Source: B16-G9 sp964400655 (lineage in GTDB: Bacteria; Bacteroidota; Bacteroidia; Bacteroidales; F082). From it: a stretch of 17,719 nucleotides of DNA. Below the pieces are notes generated by a model that was not told where the DNA came from, made no database searches, and worked only from the letters and a program-made list of their open reading frames with translations. The stretch lies in contig CAYNVN010000178.1 in assembly GCA_964400655.1 (NCBI GenBank), forward strand, positions 1-17,719, read 5' to 3'. The position numbers and the translations under genes are program-made. Below, piece after piece: positions 6,774 through 13,794 of the stretch (position 1 is the stretch's first letter; each line of letters begins with the position of its first letter).

Positions 6774-8033
6774 CTATAACACATTTAATCTGTTGGCATC
6801 TTGTTTAATAAAAATAAAAAGCAGGATGGTAAATGCCCATAACGATGAACCGCCGTAACTAAAAAACGGCAGCGGAATTCCTACCACCGGCATTAAACCT
6901 ATGGTCATACCTATGTTTACCATAAAATGGAAAAATAATACCGAAGCCACCCCGTAACCGTAAATACGACTAAAGGCCGATCGTTGCCGTTCGGCAAGCA
7001 AAACCAGCCGAATCAACAATATCATAAACGTTAAAACCAGCAGCGAACTTCCTATAAATCCACCTTCTTCACCCATGGTACAAAAAATAAAGTCGGTACT
7101 TTGTTCCGGAACAAAATGGTATCGGGTAAGCATTCCCTGTTTAAATCCTTTTCCCGTAAGGCCTCCCGAGCCAATGGCAATTTTCGACTGATTAACATTG
7201 TAACCCACTCCCCGCGGGTCGTGCATCATACCAAGTAAAACTTTAATACGGTTTCGCTGGTGTGGCTGCAACACCTCTTCAAAAGCATAATTAACACTGA
7301 AGACAAAAAGAGAAGCCAAAATAAAGATACCCACTACTGTTTTGGCGTTTTTCCGCAATTTACGCGAAAGCCATATTCCCAAAACGGTTATTATGGCCAT
7401 GCCGGCAATCAAATATAACTTTCCAAACAACAGGGTTAAAACGAACAAAGTACCTGTAACCAATCCTAAAACAATAAATATTCCCGAAAACCCTTCGCGA
7501 TATAAAACCAAAATAAATGAAAAATATACCAGTGCCGAACCGGTATCGTTTTGTAGTAATATTAACACCGAAGGCAACATAATAATGGCAATGGCTCTTA
7601 ATTTTGTTTTAAGTTCGTTAATGTTAATGTTTAATTTTCCAAGATATCGTGCCAGAGCCAGGGCTGTTGCAAATTTGGCAAATTCGGCCGGCTGAATGGC
7701 AAAGCTGCCTATTTGAAACCACGATTTGGAACCGGCCACCGTTTTTCCGAAAAGCAGCACACCTATTAGAACAAGCATTACAAGCAGATATATCCAAAAG
7801 GCAAAAGCTGAAAAAAACTTAGCATCAATTATCATAATAGTAACGGCCAACAACAGAGCTAATCCTATCCACATGGCCTGTTTTCCGAATCGTTGGGTTA
7901 TATCGAACATGGAGGCATCGGGATTGTCGAACGAAGCCGAATAAATGGTAAACCAGCCTGCTATTACCAGTATCAAATAAAGTAAAACCGTAAACCAATC
8001 GGTGTTTGCAATTATGTTATCTCTTTTTCTCAC
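6774..8033 (-). CDS. rodA: Rod shape-determining protein RodA (SEDS peptidoglycan glycosyltransferase)
   Basis: Inner-membrane SEDS polymerase that builds glycan strands from lipid II during side-wall growth, paired with PBP2. 419 aa with about ten hydrophobic segments. Diagnostic stretches are GSKSWFQIGSFAIQPAEFAK (101-120, Glu117), IAIGSGGLTGKGF (286-298), VPEQSTDFIF (308-317), whose Asp314 lines up with the essential SEDS aspartate (Asp262 in E. coli RodA), and PFFSYGGSSLW (389-399). The start is GTG at 8033, two bases after the mrdA stop, implying translational coupling. Length is somewhat above the ~370 aa of E. coli RodA owing to extra loop residues near 215-255. Confidence 0.95.
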   Translation of the reverse strand: MRKRDNIIANTDWFTVLLYLILVIAGWFTIYSASFDNPDASMFDITQRFGKQAMWIGLALLLAVTIMIIDAKFFSAFAFWIYLLVMLVLIGVLLFGKTVAGSKSWFQIGSFAIQPAEFAKFATALALARYLGKLNININELKTKLRAIAIIMLPSVLILLQNDTGSALVYFSFILVLYREGFSGIFIVLGLVTGTLFVLTLLFGKLYLIAGMAIITVLGIWLSRKLRKNAKTVVGIFILASLFVFSVNYAFEEVLQPHQRNRIKVLLGMMHDPRGVGYNVNQSKIAIGSGGLTGKGFKQGMLTRYHFVPEQSTDFIFCTMGEEGGFIGSSLLVLTFMILLIRLVLLAERQRSAFSRIYGYGVASVLFFHFMVNIGMTIGLMPVVGIPLPFFSYGGSSLWAFTILLFIFIKQDANRLNVL

Positions 8034-8035
8034 TG

Positions 8036-9853
8036 TTAATGTTTATGAATTAAATCGCCTTCCATAATCCTTTTCTCCAGTCGTTTGCGTTTTATTTTCC
8101 CCGTGAGATATTTTTCTATCATCAAGCTTGCTATGGGGGCGGCCCAACGTGAGCCGAAACCGCCGTTTTCAACAATTACCGAAATGGCAATTTTAGGGTT
8201 ATCCATGGGAGCAAAAGCAATAAACAGCGAATGGTCTTCACCGTGCGGGTTTTGCACGGTTCCCGTTTTTCCGCATTGTTGTAGTGTATCAACCTCGTAA
8301 TAGTGTGCCGTGCCGTGTTGTTTTGAAAACACTTCGCGCATGGCATGTTGTACTACACTAAAATATTTGGGTTTGACGGTTGTGTTTATTTTGGTTTTAA
8401 ATTTATTCATCAGGCTGTCCGACCCTTCGGTATGTTTTAAAAAGTGCGGCGGAAAATAATATCCTTTATTGGCAATAACAGCCGCAAGGTTGGCAAGCTG
8501 AATGGGGGTAATCAATATTTCGCCCTGACCGATGGCCAGTGAGCGTACGGTAAGTGCATTCCAGCTGCCCCGGTAAACTTTATCAAAATATGATTTTGAA
8601 GGGATGTTTCCCTTTACTTCAAACGGAATATCGGTATTGAATTTTTGGCCGAAACCGAAACTTCTGATATCGTTATACCATTTTTCGTAAGCCTTGTGCA
8701 CACCTCCAAGCGAAGGTTTGTTCATAATGCTTTTAAAAGTATTCCAAAAATAAGGATTGCACGACTGTTTGATGGCTTCGTTAAGATCCAGCGGTGTAAT
8801 GTGATGGTGAGTACACCGGATAGGTTTCGATTCGGGTCCCTGACAACTGAATTTTGTTTTTGGTGTGATGGCTCTCTCCTGAAGCGCCACCAGCGCATTG
8901 ATCATTTTAAACGTAGAACCCGGAGGATAAGTTCCTGATACCGCACGGTTCATCAAGGGTTTTAACGAATCATGTAGCAATGCGTTGTAGTTTTTCGACC
9001 GCTGCCGGCCAACCAGCAGGTTCAGGTCAAATGTCGGACTACTGACCATAGCAAGTATTTCGCCCGTTTTGGGCTCAATAACCACAATGCTGCCTGTTTT
9101 ATTTTGCATTAATTTTTCGCCGTAGGCCTGTAATTCGGCATCAATACTCAATGTTATGTTTTTACCCGATACCGCCAGCGTATCATATTTTCCGTTTTGA
9201 TAGCTTCCTTTATTTCGGTTATGAACATCAACCTGAATTATTTTAGAGCCCTTGGTACCCCTTAGTTGTTTTTCGTAAAATCGTTCAATTCCCGATTTTC
9301 CGATATAATCTCCCCTGGTATAATAGCTGTCGCGTTTAAGGTCGCGATGGTTGACCTCGCCAACACTGCCCAGCAAATGTCCCGCTATGGGTATATTGTA
9401 TTTACGAAGCGCACGTCGTTGCACAAAAAAGCCTTTAAACTTGTACATTTTATCTTCAATACGTGCATACTCTTCTTTTGAGAGCTGTTTTATAAATACC
9501 GATGGTTTATAGCGTGAATAATGAATGGCTTTTTTCATTTGTTTTTTAAAAAAAGCGGTATCTATGCCGAGCAGCGAACAAAATTCGGCAGTATCAATGT
9601 TTGTTACCTGCCGGGGGATAACCATTAAATCGTAAACCGCATCGTTATAAACAATAAGCTTTCCGTTTCTGTCGTATATCTTGCCGCGTTGCGGATATTC
9701 CGTAATGGTACGAAGCACCAGATTGTTGGCCGAGGTGCTGTATTTGTTATCGGAAATTTGAAGAAAATATAATTTTATCAAAAATAAAAGGGCAACAAAA
9801 ACAAAAATAGAAATGATAACATATTTACGTGAACTGTAATTTTTTTTGTACAT
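8036..9853 (-). CDS. mrdA: Penicillin-binding protein 2 (elongation transpeptidase)
   Basis: Class B PBP that cross-links new side-wall peptidoglycan with RodA. 605 aa with one N-terminal transmembrane helix (residues ~11-31) and a periplasmic body. A dimerisation/pedestal region (50-210) begins with the family motif RGKIYDRNG (56-64). The transpeptidase domain carries all three active-site motifs: S-T-F-K (Ser313 nucleophile, Lys316), S-C-N (364-366) and K-T-G-T (529-532). The Zn-binding-type CxHHH segment after Cys337/Cys347 (IRCTHHH) is as seen in several PBP2s. A basic C-terminal tail (KIKRKRLEKR) ends the protein. A -7 box lies ~96 bp upstream. mreB/C/D, usual upstream partners in Bacteroidota, are not here; pfkA is divergent instead. 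Confidence 0.95.
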   Translation of the reverse strand: MYKKNYSSRKYVIISIFVFVALLFLIKLYFLQISDNKYSTSANNLVLRTITEYPQRGKIYDRNGKLIVYNDAVYDLMVIPRQVTNIDTAEFCSLLGIDTAFFKKQMKKAIHYSRYKPSVFIKQLSKEEYARIEDKMYKFKGFFVQRRALRKYNIPIAGHLLGSVGEVNHRDLKRDSYYTRGDYIGKSGIERFYEKQLRGTKGSKIIQVDVHNRNKGSYQNGKYDTLAVSGKNITLSIDAELQAYGEKLMQNKTGSIVVIEPKTGEILAMVSSPTFDLNLLVGRQRSKNYNALLHDSLKPLMNRAVSGTYPPGSTFKMINALVALQERAITPKTKFSCQGPESKPIRCTHHHITPLDLNEAIKQSCNPYFWNTFKSIMNKPSLGGVHKAYEKWYNDIRSFGFGQKFNTDIPFEVKGNIPSKSYFDKVYRGSWNALTVRSLAIGQGEILITPIQLANLAAVIANKGYYFPPHFLKHTEGSDSLMNKFKTKINTTVKPKYFSVVQHAMREVFSKQHGTAHYYEVDTLQQCGKTGTVQNPHGEDHSLFIAFAPMDNPKIAISVIVENGGFGSRWAAPIASLMIEKYLTGKIKRKRLEKRIMEGDLIHKH

Positions 9854-9949
9854 ATCCCTCTGTTCCGCCTTTTATAAATATATAAACCGTTGAAGCCTTT
9901 TTTGTTTTCCGTCTTTTGCCGAATGTTTTTTTCTGAAAAACCGATAATA

Positions 9950-9957
9950 CAAAAGTA
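9950..9957 (-). promoter_or_regulatory. -7 box (TACTTTTG) for mrdA-rodA
   Basis: Perfect TAnnTTTG on the minus strand, 96 nt upstream of the mrdA ATG. No TTG at the expected -33 distance. The predicted leader (~90 nt) is longer than for the other genes in the window. Confidence 0.4.
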
Positions 9958-9986
9958 GTACAAATATCAGAAGCGGATTAATACAT

Positions 9987-10026
9987 TAAATATTTATTGA
10001 AGCATTTATGCTTCAATAAATATTTA
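9987..10026. promoter_or_regulatory. Perfect 40-bp palindrome between divergent promoters
   Basis: The 19-nt arms TAAATATTTATTGAAGCAT (9987-10005) and their exact reverse complement (10008-10026) flank a 2-nt centre. The inner GAAGCATTTATGCTTC core is the only GC-containing part. Because both neighbouring genes start here, a terminator role is unlikely. A binding site for a dimeric regulator or a cruciform-forming element is more likely. It sits ~30 bp upstream of the mrdA -7 box, about where a -33-overlapping operator or activator site would lie. Confidence 0.6.
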
Positions 10027-10098
10027 TATAAACACAAATGAATTTATCGTACAATTTTAAAAAGATAATTGTTAGCGGCCCGATATAACAATTTACCG

Positions 10099-10106
10099 TA
10101 CTTTTG
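10099..10106 (+). promoter_or_regulatory. -7 box (TACTTTTG) of pfkA
   Basis: Perfect TAnnTTTG ending 20 nt before the pfkA ATG (10127), predicting a leader of about 15 nt. No clear -33 TTG at 17-23 nt upstream. Confidence 0.5.
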
Positions 10107-10126
10107 TTTTTTAAAAAGAGAGTTTT

Positions 10127-11221
10127 ATGAAAAGAGTATTAATAGCAACAGGCGGAGGCGATTGCCCGGGTTTGAATGCTGTAATTCGTGCCATTGTGCA
10201 TCGCGCTTCACAGGAAAAAGAGTGGGAAGTTCTCGGCAGTATTCAGGCATTTAACGGAGTGCTTTGGGAACCCACCGAAATTGTTCCGCTCGACAATAAA
10301 AAAGTTGCCGGTATCCATTTTCAGGGAGGTACCATTATTGAAACCACTAACAAGGGCGGCCCGTTTGCCTGGCCTGTTAAAAACAACGACGGTACATGGA
10401 CAACGGTTGACCGTTCGGATGAAATGATACGAAAATTGCAATACCTGAACATTGATGCGGTAATCAATATTGGCGGCGACGGTTCGCAACGAATATCAAA
10501 CAGGCTTTATCAAAAAGGGTTGAACATTATAGGTGTTCCGAAAACCATTGATAATGATTTGAGTTCCACCGATTCTACCTTTGGTTTTCAAACGGCGGTA
10601 CAGGTTGCCACCGAAGCCGTTGATAAACTGGTAACCACCGCCGCCAGTCATAACCGGGTTTTCTTTTTGGAAGTGATGGGACGAGATGCCGGCTGGATAG
10701 CCCTTAATGCCGCTGTTGCAGGCGGCGCTGAAGTTTGTTTGATTCCGGAAATTCCTTATGACATTGAAAAAATAAAAGAGGCTCTTGAAAACAGATTCCA
10801 TCACGACAGAGGATTTGCCGTGGTGGTAGTGGCCGAAGGTGCTTTTCCAAAAGGAGGGATTCCTGTTTTTGAAAAACCCCAGGAGCCCGGATATGAAAAT
10901 CGTATTCTTGGCGGTATTGCACGTCAGCTGATGAACGATTTGAAGGATATCGGTTTTGAGCGCGAAATGCGCGAAACGGTATTAGGTCATTTGCAACGCG
11001 GAGGGGTTCCCAATGCGTACGACAGAGTGTTGTCGGCACAATTTGGTGTTAAAGCTTTTGAAATGGTACTTAATAATGATTTTGGTAAGATGGTAGCCTA
11101 TCATCATCCCGAATTTGTTGCCGTTCCGTTTGAACAAGCCGTCTCTAAACCAAACCTTGTTACCATGGATACGGCATTGGTAAAAACCGCTTTAGGTCTT
11201 GGTATTTGTTTGGGTATATAG
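10127..11221 (+). CDS. pfkA: 6-phosphofructokinase (group III / mixed-donor type)
   Basis: Phosphorylates fructose 6-phosphate to the 1,6-bisphosphate in glycolysis (cytosol). 364 aa, longer than the ~320-aa E. coli PfkA and typical of the group III branch. Motifs are GGGDCPGLNAVIR (9-21, donor phosphate loop), NIGGDGS (114-120), PKTIDND (138-144, catalytic Asp142), MGRDAGW (184-190) and the sugar-phosphate site around PE-IPYD (207-212) and GHLQRGG. The donor-determining pair is mixed: Gly119 (ATP-type; Asp in strict pyrophosphate enzymes) with Lys139 (pyrophosphate-type; Gly in E. coli). The donor, ATP or PPi, therefore cannot be assigned with certainty; ATP is somewhat favoured. Transcribed alone, divergent from mrdA. 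Confidence 0.93.
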   Translation: MKRVLIATGGGDCPGLNAVIRAIVHRASQEKEWEVLGSIQAFNGVLWEPTEIVPLDNKKVAGIHFQGGTIIETTNKGGPFAWPVKNNDGTWTTVDRSDEMIRKLQYLNIDAVINIGGDGSQRISNRLYQKGLNIIGVPKTIDNDLSSTDSTFGFQTAVQVATEAVDKLVTTAASHNRVFFLEVMGRDAGWIALNAAVAGGAEVCLIPEIPYDIEKIKEALENRFHHDRGFAVVVVAEGAFPKGGIPVFEKPQEPGYENRILGGIARQLMNDLKDIGFEREMRETVLGHLQRGGVPNAYDRVLSAQFGVKAFEMVLNNDFGKMVAYHHPEFVAVPFEQAVSKPNLVTMDTALVKTALGLGICLGI

Positions 11222-11250
11222 TCTTATTTTTATAGTGTTTAAATAAATAG

Positions 11251-11258
11251 TATTTTTG
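11251..11258 (+). promoter_or_regulatory. -7 box (TATTTTTG) of the mscS-OMP-ftsX set
   Basis: Perfect TAnnTTTG ending 25 nt before the mscS ATG. The 62-bp gap after pfkA shows no hairpin terminator, so read-through from pfkA is also possible. No -33 match. Confidence 0.45.
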
Positions 11259-11283
11259 TCCTGAATTTTAAAACTATATAATT

Positions 11284-12102
11284 ATGAATTTTGATTTTAC
11301 TAAAATGATGAATGATGTTCAGCCGGTAATTGCTGAATATGGTATTAAATTAATTGGGGCAATAGTTGTCCTTATTTTAGGTCTTTGGATTGTAAAAATA
11401 CTGACCAATCAACTGGGTAGATTGATGAAATCTAAAAACTACGATCCCTCCTTACAGGGATTTTTACAGAGCATGGTTGGTATTATACTTAAGACATTGG
11501 TATTTATCGCAGTACTTGGCATGATGGGCATACAAATGACCTCGTTCATTGCCATTCTCGGTGCTGCCGGTCTTGCTGTTGGTATGGCTCTTTCGGGAAC
11601 GTTGCAAAACTTTGCCGGCGGGGTTATGATTTTGATTTTTAAACCTTTTAAGGTTGGCGATTTTATTGAAGCCCAGGGGTACATGGGAATTGTAAAGGAA
11701 ATTCAGATTTTTGTTACCATTATCACTACCGTTGATAACAAAACAATTATTATTCCCAACGGAGGTTTATCAACCGGTTCGCTGATAAATTACAGTACCG
11801 AACCTACCCGACGTGTTGACTGGACTGTTGGTTTTGCCTATGGCGATGATTACGACAAAGCCAGAAATGTTGTAATGGACCTGTTAAAAAACGATAAACG
11901 TATTTTAGCTGATCCGGAACCTTTTGTTGCTTTGGGTGAACTGGCCGACAGCTCGGTAAACCTTACCGTTAGGGCATGGGTAAAAGCCGAAGATTACTGG
12001 GGAGTATTTTTCGATTTCAATGAAAATGTTTACAAGACATTTGCCAAAGAAAATATTGGAATCCCGTTTCCGCAAATGGATGTTCACATTCAAAACCAGT
12101 AA
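11284..12102 (+). CDS. mscS: Small-conductance mechanosensitive channel (MscS family)
   Basis: 272 aa, close to the 286 aa of E. coli MscS. It opens under membrane tension to release solutes in osmotic downshock. Three N-terminal membrane helices are visible (residues ~20-40, ~62-84, ~88-112). The third is the pore helix, with the Gly/Ala-packed pattern GAAGLAVGMALSGTLQNFAGG, followed by the diagnostic FKPFKVGDFI and the beta domain (IPNGGL, then STEPTRRVDW). The C-terminal alpha/beta cage ends in IGIPFPQMDVHI. No extra domains. First of a likely three-gene plus-strand set; the next gene begins 12 bp downstream. Confidence 0.95.
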   Translation: MNFDFTKMMNDVQPVIAEYGIKLIGAIVVLILGLWIVKILTNQLGRLMKSKNYDPSLQGFLQSMVGIILKTLVFIAVLGMMGIQMTSFIAILGAAGLAVGMALSGTLQNFAGGVMILIFKPFKVGDFIEAQGYMGIVKEIQIFVTIITTVDNKTIIIPNGGLSTGSLINYSTEPTRRVDWTVGFAYGDDYDKARNVVMDLLKNDKRILADPEPFVALGELADSSVNLTVRAWVKAEDYWGVFFDFNENVYKTFAKENIGIPFPQMDVHIQNQ

Positions 12103-12114
12103 AAATAATTTTTG

Positions 12115-12834
12115 ATGAAAAAATTGTTTTTTATTATTTTAACGGCATTTATCGGGTTTAACAACCCGGTAAATGCTCAAAATAAATTTTATTCTACCGC
12201 CGGGGGTGAAATGATATTTTCGTTTGCCGCCATTGATAATAACGGCGCTGTTGGTGATAATGTAATGAGATGGTCGCCGGTTTTTAACTTTCAGTTTTTT
12301 GGTAATTACGATTTTTCGAAAAATGCCGGATTGATTTTTGGTGCCGCCATCAGAAATGTGGGATATATTGATAATTATCCCGATCCGCTTAACAGCAATA
12401 TTAAGAGGAAATACCGGAATTATGATTTTGGTATTCCTGTGGGTATTAAAGTCGGTAATCTTGATAAATTGTTTTTTTATACCGGATATGAAATTGAGTT
12501 TCCGTTCCATTATAAGGAAAAGACCTTTATTAACGGTGATAAACAGGATAGTAAGATAAGCGTATGGTTCACAAAACGAACTCCCGCGCTGTATCATACT
12601 GTTTTTGCAGGAATTCAATTACCATACGGTTTAAACGTTAAAGTAAAATATTATTTTTCAAACTTTTTTAACGAAGATTTTACCGAAACGGTTGACGGCG
12701 TTGAAACGCAACCCTATCTTGGTAAAAAAGCCAATATAATTTACTTTTCATTTAGTTTCGATCTCTTCAAAAATTACTCAATAGATTATCACGAATTTGA
12801 AAAAAGCCAAGGTAATAATAAGGACGTTTATTAG
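12115..12834 (+). CDS. Outer-membrane beta-barrel protein, function unknown
   Basis: 239 aa from the ATG at 12115 (a TTG three bases earlier is less likely). A clear Sec signal peptide (MKKLFFIILTAFIGFNNPVNA, cleavage before Gln22) is followed by alternating amphipathic strands rich in aromatic residues: FNFQFFGNYDFS, FGAAIRNVGYI, YDFGIPVGIKVG, LFFYTGYEIEF, GLNVKVKYYFSNFF, ANIIYFSFSFDLF. The pattern fits an 8- to 10-stranded outer-membrane barrel like those often annotated PorT/OmpA-like. The C-terminus continues ~20 polar residues past the last strand rather than ending in Phe. It lies 12 bp after mscS and 8 bp before ftsX, so probably cotranscribed. No specific substrate or partner is visible. 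Confidence 0.8.
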   Translation: MKKLFFIILTAFIGFNNPVNAQNKFYSTAGGEMIFSFAAIDNNGAVGDNVMRWSPVFNFQFFGNYDFSKNAGLIFGAAIRNVGYIDNYPDPLNSNIKRKYRNYDFGIPVGIKVGNLDKLFFYTGYEIEFPFHYKEKTFINGDKQDSKISVWFTKRTPALYHTVFAGIQLPYGLNVKVKYYFSNFFNEDFTETVDGVETQPYLGKKANIIYFSFSFDLFKNYSIDYHEFEKSQGNNKDVY

Positions 12835-12842
12835 TTAATAAC

Positions 12843-13730
12843 GTGAGAAAAAGTAAAAACAGTTCCTCTTCCCGAAGACAAATAGGAGCCTCCTATGTAA
12901 CAACCATCATCAGTATTACACTGGTTTTGTTTACATTGGGTTTTTTGGGACTGATTTTGATGCAGGCACGTACTCTTTCAAGATACATTAAGGAAAATAT
13001 CGGTTTTGAGATTGTAATAAAAAAAGGCATAAAAGAGGCCGATATTTTTCGTTTGGAAAAATTGCTTGATGCCCGCCCTTATGTTAAATCTACCGAATAT
13101 ATTACCAAAGAGGAAGCGGCTTCGCGTTTAAAAGAGACGCTGGGCGATGATTTCATCAGTTTTCTCGGAGAAGAAAACAATCCTTTGTTACCCTCTCTTG
13201 AAGTTCGTTTTTATGCCGACTGGGCCAGCCCCGACAGTTTGAAGATTATTGAAAGAAATGTTTTAAAAAATAAAATCGTAAAGGAGGTTTATTATCACAA
13301 GTCGCTGGTTCATGTTATCAATAAAAACATCCGGCGCATAGGTTTTATTTTGCTTGCCATTACACTGGTGCTTATTATCATATCGGTGGCGTTGATTAAC
13401 AATACCATCCGGCTTGCCGTTTATTCAAAGCGTCATACCATAAAAAGCATGCAGCTTGTTGGTGCAACCAACAGCTTTATCAGGCGGCCTTTTGTGCAAC
13501 GCGGGGTTTTACACGGCGCATTAAGCGCGCTTTTTGCCCTGTTGCTGTTAAGCGGATTAACCACACTGCTTAAAGAAAACATACCCGAGTTAAAACTTCT
13601 GGAAGACCGTTTTACCATGCTTTTGCTTTACCTCATGGTGGTTTTATCGGGAGTTGCTATTTCGGGCATTTCCACATGGCTGGCGGTAACCCGGTATTTA
13701 AAAACCGGTTCCGATAAATTGTACGGATAG
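12843..13730 (+). CDS. ftsX: Cell division protein FtsX
   Basis: Inner-membrane partner of the ATPase FtsE; the complex activates septal peptidoglycan hydrolases. 295 aa with a basic cytoplasmic N-terminus, TM1 (~18-42), a periplasmic domain (~50-155) and three more helices (~165-188, ~220-240, ~258-280). Typical phrases are IGFEIVIKKG, the YITKEEAASRLKETLGDDF region, LPSLEVRF, and the FtsX/permease signature NTIRLAVYSKRHTIKSMQLVGAT before TM3. The start is GTG (12843), 8 bp after the barrel gene stop; no upstream ATG is available. ftsE is not adjacent, and metG follows convergently. Confidence 0.93.
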   Translation: MRKSKNSSSSRRQIGASYVTTIISITLVLFTLGFLGLILMQARTLSRYIKENIGFEIVIKKGIKEADIFRLEKLLDARPYVKSTEYITKEEAASRLKETLGDDFISFLGEENNPLLPSLEVRFYADWASPDSLKIIERNVLKNKIVKEVYYHKSLVHVINKNIRRIGFILLAITLVLIIISVALINNTIRLAVYSKRHTIKSMQLVGATNSFIRRPFVQRGVLHGALSALFALLLLSGLTTLLKENIPELKLLEDRFTMLLLYLMVVLSGVAISGISTWLAVTRYLKTGSDKLYG

Positions 13731-13740
13731 TTTGTAAAGC

Positions 13741-13756
13741 ACCGGGAATACCCGGT
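13741..13756. terminator. Short hairpin between convergent ftsX and metG
   Basis: ACCGGG (13741-13746), AATA loop, CCCGGT (13751-13756): a perfect 6-bp GC-rich stem in the 64-bp gap between two converging genes. No U-tract follows on either strand, so termination activity is inferred from position only. Confidence 0.4.
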
Positions 13757-13794
13757 TATCCTGAAAACCGTAAGAAGAGAAGTTATAAAATATT

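Larger units (their letters stand above)
9854..10126. other. 273-bp divergent regulatory gap between mrdA and pfkA
   Basis: No plausible gene. It contains one perfect -7 box on each strand, both reading TACTTTTG (minus 9950-9957; plus 10099-10106), and a perfect 40-bp palindrome (9987-10026) between them. The rest is AT-rich with no other clear structure. Confidence 0.6.

Noticed and set aside
9778..9963. 61-aa minus-strand ORF upstream of mrdA
   Set aside because: Overlaps the mrdA 5' end, low-complexity Lys/Phe-rich translation of AT-rich promoter DNA, and crosses the predicted -7 box.
9987..10026. Rho-independent terminator reading of the palindrome
   Set aside because: It sits between two divergent gene starts, is AT-rich at its base and is not followed by a U-tract on either strand.
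12139..12618. 159-aa minus-strand ORF
   Set aside because: Shadow of the outer-membrane barrel gene, which has a signal peptide and barrel-like strand pattern; the antisense frame has no recognisable features.
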